This document shows, piece by piece, positions 55,978 to 64,000 of a stretch of 64,000 nucleotides of DNA; position 1 is the first letter of the stretch, and every line of letters starts with the position of its first letter. Source of the DNA: Bifidobacterium rousetti. GTDB taxonomy: Bacteria > Actinomycetota > Actinomycetes > Actinomycetales > Bifidobacteriaceae. Under the pieces are notes generated by a model that had not been told where the DNA came from, did not search any database, and worked only from the letters and a program-made list of their open reading frames with translations. The translations under genes were made by a program, and so were the position numbers. The stretch lies in the NCBI RefSeq assembly GCF_008698235.1, contig NZ_PEBH01000004.1, positions 62,001 through 126,000 of the forward strand, in the 5' to 3' direction.

Positions 55978-58911
55978 ATGGTTAACGCGACCGCGGGAGC
56001 CGCCGCGACCGCCGGCGCATGGCCGCAGACCGTCCACATCGCCATCGACGCGAAGGACGTCGCAGCCGCCGCGAGGAACCGCAACGGACTGACCTACAAG
56101 GGCTTCGGGCTCCTGTCCGGCAACGCCACCTCCAGCCTCCTCATGGACTACAAGGCCGAAAGCCCCGAATCCTACTGGACGCTCGTGAAGACCCTGTTCG
56201 CCGGCGACCGCCCGCTGATGAACACCGTCAAGGTCGAGATGGGCAACGACCGCAACAACTCCACCGGCCCGAACGTCGCCACGATGCGCGAATCGGACGA
56301 ATACCCGCAGGTGCGCCGCGAGCCGGGCTTCCAACTCGCCGCCGACGCGCGCCGCTACCAGCCGGACGTGCACGTGAGCATCCTGCGCTGGATGGCCCCG
56401 ACCTGGGTCCACTCCAACGACGACGTGTACAAGTGGTACAAGAACACGATCCTCGCCGCCTACCGCGAGTATGGCTTCATGATCGACTCGGTCAACCCGG
56501 ACGTCAACGAGCGCACCGCCGACCTCGAATGGGTCGCCGACTTCGCCCACCGCGTCCGCACCGACGAGGAGGGGTTCATCGGCAACGGTCCCGACGATCC
56601 GAACGCCGGCTTCTCGAGCGACGAGGAGCGCGACCTCTTCCACGCGATCAAGGTCATCACCTCCGACGAGGAGGTCACCGGCACATTCGGCGGTGACGTC
56701 ATCGCCAATCGCAAGTACATGGACGCGATGGACGTGGCCTCCTACCACTACTCCGTCGAGGACGACCCGGACGGCAGCTTCACGCGACTCGCGGACGAAT
56801 TCGACAAGGAGGTCTGGAACTCCGAGGCGCAGGCCACGTTCTCGAACTCCGCCGACCGTCCGAACAACACGATGGACAACGGCCTCGGCGAGCGCACCGG
56901 CACCGGCATCGGCGGCTCCGGCAGCGCCCTCGAGATGGCGAACACGCTCATCAAGGGCTTCGTCGAATCCCGTCGCACGCATGCGATCTACCAGCCGGCC
57001 ATCGGCTCGTGCTACGAGAACATGGAGTACGCCTCCAAGGAGCTCATCTCCGCGCGCGACCCGTGGAGCGGCTGGATGTACTACGACGCCGGCTGCGCGG
57101 TGCTCGAGCACTTCACCAAGTTCGCCAAGCTCGGCTTCCCGTTGGCGGACGCTGGTGCCACCGGCGCCACCGGCGCTGAGTCCGATGGCGCCGGGACCAA
57201 TGGCATCTGGCGCGCCATCCCGTCCGCGTCCGGCAGTGAGGTCGGCGGCAACAACCCCGTCGCCGGCGCCCGCAACGGCGAACCCTCCTACCTGACCCTC
57301 GCCTCGCCTGACGGGCGCGACTTCAGCACCGTCATCGTCAACGACTCCGCGCGCCCGAAGACCTACGTCATCACCGCCGACCACACGCTCAAGGCGTTCG
57401 GCAAGCCGCTGCAGATCTGGGTCACCAAGGCTTCCGATCCCGCGTCGGGCGAAGCGTACGACGCCAACTACCGCCGTCCGCTGACCATCGTCCCGCCGAC
57501 CTACCCCGACGAGACCTCCGATGTTCCCGCGGCGGGGTCATCCGACGCCGGTTCCACCGGTTCCGCCGACTCCACCGTCTCCTACACCGTGACCGTCGAG
57601 CCGTGGAGCATCGTCACCGCGACCACGCTCGACACCTTCGGCCCCGCGCCCGACGACACCGCCGACCGTTCCGGCCGGACCGACGAGGGCCGCTACGCGC
57701 CGAAGCCCGGCTACGAGTACGACCTGCCGCACACCGCCGAGAACGCGCGCCCGGTCCTCGACATCGACCCCGAGCACGGCGTCCTGTACGCCGACGACTT
57801 CCGTTACGAGGACAAGCAGCCGGTCGACGTGTTCAAGTTCGACGCGCTCGCCCGCGAGGACTACCTCGAGTCGCGCGGCGGCGAGGCCGGTGCGACCGCG
57901 CGCTACACCACCGACACCAACGGCGCGTTCGAGATCGTCCCCGACCCCGAGCGCGGCCATGTGCTGCGCCAGCAGATCGACTGGAACCACGCCGGCAACG
58001 CGTGGATCGAAGGCGAGCCGCGCACCGCGATCGGCGACATGCGCTGGACCGACTACCAGGTCTCCGTCGACGTGAAGTTCGAGGAGTACCTGGGCCGTTC
58101 GCCGTACGTGGTTGTCGGCGCGCGCGAGATGGGCGGCAACAAGTTCACCACCGACATCTGCGGTGTCGACTTCAAGATCCGCGCCGACGGCATCTGGCTG
58201 CTGCGCAATTTCGGCAATGAGGTTCGCCGCGGTCATCTCGAGGATCTGCGCAAGCGCGCGGTGGAGGCCGGCACGACGCCGTTCGCGCCGGGCGCGGGCT
58301 CGTGGAACACGATCACGCTGCGCGTCGCCGGCGACACCGCCACCGTGTTCGTCAACGGCGCGCAGGTCGCCGCATGGTCCGACGCCTCGCTGCAGTCGGC
58401 CGGCCGCGTCAACCTCGGCACCAGCTTCGACCATGTGCGGTTCTCCAACCTGCGCGTGGAGCGCGTGCCCGGCTTCGCGCCGTACTACGACCAGCTCATC
58501 GACGACATGCACATGCGCTCGTGGGACGACGGTTCCGAGATCCTGCGCTACAGCGGTCCGTGGACGCACGACAACGGCCAGGGCATGTTCACCTACCTGC
58601 GCACGATCTCCCGTGCCGCCGTGGCCGGGGCGTCGGTCGCGCTGACGTTCACTGGCACCGGCGTCGACCTGTTCGGACCGTCCGACGGCTCGACGCGGCT
58701 CGACGTCTTCGTCGACGGGGTCGAGTCGCGTTCCGCCGCGCCGGTCCACGCGACGAACGGCGCGCTGCGCTGCCAGTTCCGCCTGCGCGGCTTGGCGTAC
58801 GGCGAGCACACGGTCGTCTTCCGCACCGCGTCCGTCGGCCCGACCGGTTTCGCCCTCGACGCACTGGGACTGGTCGGCGCGATCGGCGCGATTGGCGCGA
58901 TCGGTCGGTGA
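55978..58911 (+). CDS. GH59 glycoside hydrolase, galactocerebrosidase-like
   Basis: 977 residues. The barrel begins YKGFGLLSGNATSS; TVKVEMGNDRNNSTG (~85) parallels the human GALC segment VEIGGDGQTTDG. Glu178 in PDVNER is the predicted acid/base (GALC WNER) and Glu283 in VWNSEAQATF the nucleophile (GALC LWSSEDF). A beta-sandwich follows (~430-560), then a GALC-like lectin domain (~600-840, with WTDYQVSVDVKF and RVNLGTSFDHVRFSNL), and an extra C-terminal beta domain (~845-977) resembling a galactose-binding fold. No signal peptide, so cytoplasmic, unlike lysosomal GALC. Start at 55978 after AAAAGAGAAC. Predicted to release beta-galactose; the natural substrate is unknown. Confidence 0.85.
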   Translation: MVNATAGAAATAGAWPQTVHIAIDAKDVAAAARNRNGLTYKGFGLLSGNATSSLLMDYKAESPESYWTLVKTLFAGDRPLMNTVKVEMGNDRNNSTGPNVATMRESDEYPQVRREPGFQLAADARRYQPDVHVSILRWMAPTWVHSNDDVYKWYKNTILAAYREYGFMIDSVNPDVNERTADLEWVADFAHRVRTDEEGFIGNGPDDPNAGFSSDEERDLFHAIKVITSDEEVTGTFGGDVIANRKYMDAMDVASYHYSVEDDPDGSFTRLADEFDKEVWNSEAQATFSNSADRPNNTMDNGLGERTGTGIGGSGSALEMANTLIKGFVESRRTHAIYQPAIGSCYENMEYASKELISARDPWSGWMYYDAGCAVLEHFTKFAKLGFPLADAGATGATGAESDGAGTNGIWRAIPSASGSEVGGNNPVAGARNGEPSYLTLASPDGRDFSTVIVNDSARPKTYVITADHTLKAFGKPLQIWVTKASDPASGEAYDANYRRPLTIVPPTYPDETSDVPAAGSSDAGSTGSADSTVSYTVTVEPWSIVTATTLDTFGPAPDDTADRSGRTDEGRYAPKPGYEYDLPHTAENARPVLDIDPEHGVLYADDFRYEDKQPVDVFKFDALAREDYLESRGGEAGATARYTTDTNGAFEIVPDPERGHVLRQQIDWNHAGNAWIEGEPRTAIGDMRWTDYQVSVDVKFEEYLGRSPYVVVGAREMGGNKFTTDICGVDFKIRADGIWLLRNFGNEVRRGHLEDLRKRAVEAGTTPFAPGAGSWNTITLRVAGDTATVFVNGAQVAAWSDASLQSAGRVNLGTSFDHVRFSNLRVERVPGFAPYYDQLIDDMHMRSWDDGSEILRYSGPWTHDNGQGMFTYLRTISRAAVAGASVALTFTGTGVDLFGPSDGSTRLDVFVDGVESRSAAPVHATNGALRCQFRLRGLAYGEHTVVFRTASVGPTGFALDALGLVGAIGAIGAIGR

Positions 58912-59005
58912 GTATCGGCCGTGCCCCCGGCTCTATTGATCACCCTCCGCCGCCCTATTGGCTGCCCCGTTTCCCTGCCCCGTTTTCCCATGACGACTCA
59001 GCGAC

Positions 59006-59140
59006 GGAAATTCTCGGAATCGTCCCATACCTCGAGAGAACCCGTCGCTGGGAGAATCGTAGCGTCAGGAATTCTCGGGATATGGGGCAATCTCGAGAGA
59101 ACCCGTCGCTGAGGGACGCTCAGTGATGGGTTCTCTCGAG
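59006..59140. repeat. CTCGAGAGAACCC hairpin repeat array
   Basis: Two ~46-bp units (GGAATTCTCGG ... CTCGAGAGAACCCGTCGCTG) at 61-bp spacing (boxes at 59031 and 59092), plus the inverted box GGGTTCTCTCGAG at 59128-59140. The last two form a perfect 13-bp stem (59092-59104 with 59128-59140) enclosing a CTGAG/CTCAG hairpin. It may terminate the converging GH59 and DUF805 genes. Confidence 0.68.
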
Positions 59141-59183
59141 GTTCCGGTGTCGGTCTCCGGGGTTCCGGTGACTCGATGCGGCT

Positions 59184-60737
59184 TCAGCCGCGGAACTGGT
59201 TCGATGGGTTCCCCTGACCGTACGGTTGCCCGTACGCGTTGACCGGGGCGCCGCCGTACTGCTGCGTCGAATCGTGATCGAACCGTGCGCCTTCGGATCG
59301 GCTGCGTGCGGCCATGAACACGATGTTGACGATGCCGCCGGCCAGGATCAGCAATCCGCCGATGATGAGGATGAGTATGCTCATCAGGGCGCCGCGCAGC
59401 CCCGAGCCGGAGTGGAGCGCGGCGGCCGCGCCGAACATGCTTCCGGCCGTGCCGATGAGCATCATAACGACCCCGACGGCCTCCAGTCCCATCGGCAACG
59501 CGATCCATCCGCCGGAACGGCCGGTGTCATGCAGGCGGCGTACGGAAAGCGCGAGCCCCGGCACGAGCGTACCCAGCGACCACACGGTAATCAGCGCCTC
59601 GAGCTTGTCATCGGTGATGTCGGCCAGATATCGCAGCACGGCGACGACGAGAATCGAGATCAGCGCCCACCACCAGTACTCGCTGCGCGAGGCCCGACCG
59701 GAGAACGTCACATACTTCCTGAAGAATCGCAGGAACGCCTCCTGGAGCGGGCAGCCGTAATACGGCTTATCCAGTGGGTGGACGCCGGTCGTGTGTGCGC
59801 CGGTCGGACCGGCATATGCGGCCGCCGGCGCACCGCTTGGGGCACCAGCCGGTGCGCCGGGCTGAGGCTGCGCCGCATACGCATACGGATTGCCATACAT
59901 GCCATACGGGTCGCCATACGCATCGCCCGGCTGGCTGCTCGCCTGGCCGCCTGTCTGGCCGTTCGCCTGCGACTGACCATACTGCGCATACGGCGCATAC
60001 GCAGGCTGGCCGGGTTGCGCGTACTCCGGTTGCCCGTACTCCGGTTGCGTGGACTGGCTGTACGGAGGCTGCGTCGTCTGTTCATATACCGGCTGTGCGG
60101 GTTGACCGTATGGAGGCTGCGTCGTCTGTCCATACGCCATCTGAGGAGTCTGAGTATATGCCGGCTGGGTGGGCTGGCCATATGTGGCTTGGTCGGACTG
60201 GGGGTACGCCGGCTGGGCTGACTGGCCATACGCCGGCTGGGCAGGTTGCTCGTACGCAGATTGATCATTCTGTGCGTACGGCGTCTGGTCGGATGGCCCA
60301 TATGAGGGTTGAGCTGGCTGGGACGACTGATCGGGTTGAGACGACTGATCGGATTGAGCCGGTTGGGTGGGTTGAGTAGCCTGAGCCGGTTGGGCATACG
60401 ACTGCCCCTCCTGCCCATACGCCCCATACGCATACTGCTCGGTTGGTCGCTCAGGTTGCGCGTATTGCTCATATCCGTAGGACTGTGGTTGTCCGGCTTG
60501 CGGTTGCCCATACGGTTGTCCGTGGTCTGGTTGCCCTTGGAACTGCGACGGATAGGACTGTCTGCCCTGCTCGTTGCCGAAAGCCGGTCCGTCCGGCCGT
60601 CCCTCGTATGGGGTGCCATACGGTGACCCCGGCTGCTCGAACTGGTCCCCCTGCCCTGTCTCATTCTGCGACGACGCCGGATCCGGTGAGGCCGGTTCTG
60701 GACTCGGATACTGCGGTGCGCTGTTCGGATCACTCAT
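59184..60737 (-). CDS. DUF805 membrane protein with long Q/P/Y-rich N-terminus (copy 1)
   Basis: 517 residues. Residues ~1-325 are low complexity: dozens of imperfect repeats such as QPAYGQ, QTTQPPYGQ and QSDQSSQP, rich in Gln, Pro, Tyr, Ser and nearly free of charge. PYYGCPLQEAFLRFFRKYVTFSGRASRSEYWWW then opens the DUF805 domain with about four membrane helices (~345-475), including the conserved RRLHDTGRSG. A polar tail follows. Start at 60737 after GGGGGAACC. Function unknown. A paralogue lies at 62158-63354, with hairpin arrays between. Confidence 0.88.
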   Translation of the reverse strand: MSDPNSAPQYPSPEPASPDPASSQNETGQGDQFEQPGSPYGTPYEGRPDGPAFGNEQGRQSYPSQFQGQPDHGQPYGQPQAGQPQSYGYEQYAQPERPTEQYAYGAYGQEGQSYAQPAQATQPTQPAQSDQSSQPDQSSQPAQPSYGPSDQTPYAQNDQSAYEQPAQPAYGQSAQPAYPQSDQATYGQPTQPAYTQTPQMAYGQTTQPPYGQPAQPVYEQTTQPPYSQSTQPEYGQPEYAQPGQPAYAPYAQYGQSQANGQTGGQASSQPGDAYGDPYGMYGNPYAYAAQPQPGAPAGAPSGAPAAAYAGPTGAHTTGVHPLDKPYYGCPLQEAFLRFFRKYVTFSGRASRSEYWWWALISILVVAVLRYLADITDDKLEALITVWSLGTLVPGLALSVRRLHDTGRSGGWIALPMGLEAVGVVMMLIGTAGSMFGAAAALHSGSGLRGALMSILILIIGGLLILAGGIVNIVFMAARSRSEGARFDHDSTQQYGGAPVNAYGQPYGQGNPSNQFRG

Positions 60738-61017
60738 TGGTTCCCCCTATCCTCGTGATTGTCTGCCGCGCTCGCCGTTTCGGCTGCGAAGTGGCCGGCG
60801 GCGCGACATAACAGCCTGCACCGTCTATTTTTCCATGATTCCGCAAGAAACTACAGTCCAACCCGCGATTGTGCGGCACAGCAGTGACGGGACGATGGCA
60901 TACACGACCACGACGCGGGACCTGCGATTGTGCGGCGAGGTGGAATATGCCGAGACTCAGATATCGAGGCGTGCGCAGCTCATCCGATGCCATAGGTTGT
61001 TGATGCCAGCCATCTAT
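60738..61017. other. Non-coding, promoter side of DUF805 copy 1
   Basis: No gene seen. CGCGATTGTGCGGC-like boxes occur twice (about 60863 and 60921). The promoter of the DUF805 gene should be here on the minus strand. Confidence 0.4.
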
Positions 61018-61170
61018 CGCGAGATTGTTGCGCTGACTCCAGGTGAGTGCAACAATTTCCGGAAATTCCCCTTGGTTTCGCGAGATTGTTGCACTGACTC
61101 CGACTCAGCGCAACAATTTCGGGAGATATGGGACGATTTCGCGAGATTGTTGCGCTGGAATGGGTGCGCG
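61018..61170. repeat. ATTGTTGC hairpin repeat array (61-bp period)
   Basis: GCGAGATTGTTGC recurs with the box at 61024, 61085 and 61146, exactly 61 bp apart. In the first two units ATTGTTGC faces GCAACAAT, so each can fold. The third is cut after the left arm. Confidence 0.72.
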
Positions 61171-61244
61171 AGTAGTGGGGGATGGTCTGGATGCGCCGAT
61201 CACGGCTAAGTGATGCCGTGATCGGCCAACGGGCCGGCAACGTT

Positions 61245-61960
61245 CTGCCGTTCAGTGTGATACGCGGCTGAAATCGCGTCGAATGGTACGACGTTTGCCG
61301 TTCAGTGCGATATACGGTCGAAGCTGCGTCGGACGGCACGATTCTCTGTCGTTCAGTGTGATACGCGGCTGAAATTGCGTCGAATGGTACGACGTTTGCC
61401 GTTCAGTGCGATATACGGTCGAAGCTGCGTCGGACGGCATGATTCTCTGCCGTTCAGTGCGATAAGCGACTGAAATTGCGTCGAACGGCATGATTCTCTG
61501 TCGTTCAGCGTGATATGTGGCTGAATCGCGTCGAATGGTACGACGTTTGCCGTTCAGTGCGATATACGGCCGAAGCTGCGTCGAACGGGTACGATTCTCT
61601 GTCGTTCAGTGTGATACGCGGCTGAAATTGCGTCGGGCGGTACGGTGTTCTGCCGTTCAACGCGATATATGGCTGAAATCGCGTCGAATGGCACGATGCT
61701 CTGCCGTTCAACGCGGTTTTGGGTGATTTCCGCGTTGAGCGGTAGGCCGCCATGCCAGGGGTGTCGCAGCGGTGCCGTGTCCGGGGAATGTCAGCATGCG
61801 GAATCATTGGAAAATGGCCGTTTTGACACAGTGTCAGCTTTCGCTGGGGGGAGGGATGTGGGCGACCGCTGCCGTTCAACGCGAAAAACCGCGGAAATCG
61901 CATTGAACGGCAGTGTTTCCTGTCGTTCAACGCGATTTCCGTGGATTATCGCGTTATGTG
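61245..61960. repeat. TGCCGTTCAACGCGAT hairpin repeat array (~51-bp period)
   Basis: The TTCAGTG/TTCAACG box recurs at 61251, 61301, 61352, 61402, 61453, 61504, 61553, 61605, 61656 and 61707 (steps 49-52). Each unit pairs TGCCGTTCARYGCGAT with ATCGCGTCGAACGGCA around a ~10-nt loop. Alternate units resemble each other more (GATACGCGGC and GATATACGGT types), suggesting growth by ~101-bp dimers. 61869-61960 holds two more partial units after a gap. Confidence 0.78.
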
Positions 61961-62084
61961 GCACGGACGCCCGTGGCGCAGATGCCCGGCATCACAGGCG
62001 TTCGCTCTATCGCGGTAATCGTGTGTAGGGCATATGCGCCATGCTGTCTGCTCGTGCGCGGCGTGTCATCGCAAGTTTTGCGCC

Positions 62085-62135
62085 GTGCCGCTGTCCTCAC
62101 GATGGGCGATGACGCCATCATGAGGACAGCGGCAC
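62085..62135 (-). terminator. Hairpin after DUF805 copy 2
   Basis: GTGCCGCTGTCCTCA (62085-62099) pairs perfectly with 62121-62135; the loop has an inner GATGGCG-type stem. It lies 23 bp beyond the stop codon on the minus strand. Confidence 0.7.
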
Positions 62136-62157
62136 TCGGGGCATCGCACGAATCCCG

Positions 62158-63354
62158 CTACACGGCGTCGAACCGTGCGCCTTCCGGCTTGCTCGGCGCC
62201 ACCATCAGGACGATGTTGACGACGAATCCCGCGAGCACCGCGATGACTCCGATCAGCAGCGCGATGCCGCCGCCCACGCCGGCCGCGGCATGTCCCGTGC
62301 CGCCGCTGAGGGACCCGATCGCGCCGAACAGCGCGCTCGCGGCGCCGCCGAGGATGAAGATCGCGCCGACGAACCACAGCGCGTACGGCGTCACCACCAG
62401 CCATCCGGGGCGGTTGGAGTCATGGAGTCGTCGGATCGCGATCGCGAATCCGGGGATCAGCGTGCCCAGCGTCCAGATCGTGCCGAGGAAGCCGAGCGTG
62501 CCGTCGGTCGCACTGGAGAGGAATCGCAGGACGAGCGCGATGCCGAACGCGATGAGCATCCACCACCAGTATTCGCTGCGTGAGGCGCGGCCTGAGACCG
62601 TCACGTACTTCTTGAAGAATCGCAGGAACGCCTCCTGCGGCGGGCATCCGTAATACGGTTCGTCCAACGGGGGAGCGTCGGTGGCGGTGCCGTCGACGCC
62701 GCCGGTGTCGCCCGTCCCGGAGCCTGTGCCGGCGCGGGACGATTGGAAGGCGCCGGTGGACGTGTGTGTGCGTTGGCGCGTGTGTTGTTGATCGGTTTGG
62801 CCGGTTTGGCCAGTTTGATCGGTTCGGTCGGTCCCGCCGTCGGAAGGCGTCGGTTGCGTCGCGTACGTTCCGTCGCGCAGGCCCGCGGAACCGGTCTGCG
62901 TCGACTGTTGGGTTTGCGCGTATTGGTCGGAGTATGCGTATTGGGCGGGTTGGGCCGGCAATTGCGCGTATTGCGGATGTTGCGCGTATTGCGGATGTTG
63001 CGCATATTGCGCGAACGGTTCGGCCTGCGCGGGTTGGCCGGGTTGCGCGCCGGATGTCGGTCGTTCCGGTTGCGTCGCGTACGGGGTCGCGTATGGGTTG
63101 ATCTGGCTGCCTTGCGGTGGATACGACGGAGGCGTGCTGACGCCGTACCCGCCGTTGCCGCCGTCCGCGTTGCCGACATCGCCGTCCGCGTTGCCGGCCG
63201 GTACCTGTTCGTACTGTCCGTCCGCGTTGCCGGCATCGCCGTCCGAGTTGCCGGCAACGCCGTAGCCGGTCGAACCGGTACCGGTGTCCGGGTTCGTGCC
63301 GTCCGCCGGATCGCGCCCGAACGGGTCGGTGCTGAATGGGTTGGGATTGGTCAT
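62158..63354 (-). CDS. DUF805 membrane protein with Q/A/Y/G-rich N-terminus (copy 2)
   Basis: 398 residues. The N-terminal ~225 residues are low complexity (repeats such as AQHPQYAQHPQYAQ and GNADGD), then PYYGCPPQEAFLRFFKKYVTVSGRASRSEYWWW opens the DUF805 domain with about four membrane helices and RRLHDSNRPG. The domain is very close to copy 1, while the tails differ, so the tails evolve fast. ATG at 63354 follows AAGGAAG; upstream in-frame codons cross an 18-bp repeat tract and are not used in my view. Function unknown. Confidence 0.86.
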   Translation of the reverse strand: MTNPNPFSTDPFGRDPADGTNPDTGTGSTGYGVAGNSDGDAGNADGQYEQVPAGNADGDVGNADGGNGGYGVSTPPSYPPQGSQINPYATPYATQPERPTSGAQPGQPAQAEPFAQYAQHPQYAQHPQYAQLPAQPAQYAYSDQYAQTQQSTQTGSAGLRDGTYATQPTPSDGGTDRTDQTGQTGQTDQQHTRQRTHTSTGAFQSSRAGTGSGTGDTGGVDGTATDAPPLDEPYYGCPPQEAFLRFFKKYVTVSGRASRSEYWWWMLIAFGIALVLRFLSSATDGTLGFLGTIWTLGTLIPGFAIAIRRLHDSNRPGWLVVTPYALWFVGAIFILGGAASALFGAIGSLSGGTGHAAAGVGGGIALLIGVIAVLAGFVVNIVLMVAPSKPEGARFDAV

Positions 63355-63371
63355 GGGAAGCTTCCTTGCTT

Positions 63372-63425
63372 GAGATGGTTGGTGTGGTTGAGATGGTTGG
63401 TGTGATTGGGATGGTTGGTGTGATT
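63372..63425. repeat. 18-bp tandem repeat in the DUF805 copy 2 leader
   Basis: Three units of GAGATGGTTGGTGTGRTT at 63372, 63390 and 63408, with a partial fourth. It lies 18-71 bp before the start codon, so copy-number change would alter the leader or promoter. The rest of 63426-63700 shows no gene. Confidence 0.75.
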
Positions 63426-63697
63426 GGTGTGGTCGGTTGTCTGGCCGAGGATCGATGCAATCGTCGAGTGGTGATGAGGGGAGGCGCGCGTCCGTGTCGG
63501 TCACCGCGATGTGGCCGGCGTGGGCCGCGCGCGACCCGCGGACGTCATTGTTCCATCCCCGGCGTGCGCCGTTCAACCGGCGTCACACGGCCTGTGGATG
63601 CGGTGGATAACGCGGTGGACTAACCACCCGCATCCCGGTCCACAGCACAGGCCGTATCGCAGGGCGCATCACGTCCCGCTTGCGCGGCAAAATGTAG

Positions 63698-64000
<303 letters not shown>

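Noticed and set aside
61245-61960. CRISPR array or coding repeat protein
   Set aside because: Whole units are related with no unique spacers, and unit lengths of 49-52 bp break every frame.
61513-62650. Short + strand open frames between the DUF805 genes
   Set aside because: They run over repeat units or are antisense to DUF805 copy 2, and lack ribosome binding sites.

Overview
The window is high-GC actinobacterial chromosome. Its gene content and order point to Bifidobacterium: leuA and a class A PBP converging, the 4.5S RNA gene, a topA-tmk-holB block, an N-acetylhexosamine kinase with its GalT-like partner, a nagK-nagB-nagA block, two DUF805 proteins and gltX. The species cannot be fixed from the sequence alone. 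Accessory sugar functions (trehalose PTS, GH30, GH59) suggest a host-associated, saccharolytic species.

Layout. 1-12.1 kb is mostly housekeeping: a cut metallophosphoesterase, leuA, a bifunctional PBP, SRP RNA, a PAP2 phosphatase, topA, tmk and holB. 12.1-16.7 kb is accessory: palindromes, a phased hairpin array, a G9 tract, a secreted beta-helix protein, a small HTH protein and another palindrome cluster. 16.7-25.5 kb is a PTS region: treC, a trehalose EIIBCA, TreR with three operators, a LacI regulator, and divergent ptsH and ptsI. 25.5-35 kb holds single genes (PEBP, C69 dipeptidase, a divergent formate-THF ligase, a tautomerase, GtrA, MFS, histidine phosphatase, an unknown acidic protein) separated by repeats. 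35.5-38.7 kb is a hybrid DeoR/LacI regulator divergent from a GH30 enzyme. 38.8-46.2 kb has an AEC permease and the amino-sugar cluster nahK-lnpC-ROK kinase and nagB-nagA. 46.4-58.9 kb has an AAA_14 ATPase, a 43-residue membrane peptide, a GPH symporter divergent from a second GH30 enzyme with a complete ABC sugar importer (no ATPase), a DUF624 protein and a cytoplasmic GH59 galactocerebrosidase-like enzyme. 59-64 kb has two DUF805 paralogues with long Q/P/Y-rich tails, about 1.4 kb of hairpin arrays between them, and the start of gltX.

How it works together. TreP brings in trehalose as trehalose-6-phosphate using EI and HPr from the same region, TreC hydrolyses it, and TreR represses both sides. 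NahK and LnpC phosphorylate and exchange N-acetylhexosamines released from host glycans, and NagK/NagA/NagB feed GlcNAc to fructose-6-phosphate; both transcription units share a motif overlapping their -35 boxes. The two GH30 enzymes share a promoter motif that I infer is the operator of the DeoR/LacI hybrid. With the ABC and GPH transporters and GH59 they look like an uptake-and-cleave system for beta-linked glucosyl/galactosyl compounds.

The most unusual non-coding signal is a set of at least seven intergenic arrays. Each is built from tandem hairpin units of about 37-61 bp, with a different arm sequence at each locus. In addition there are two dispersed repeat families (eight and two copies).
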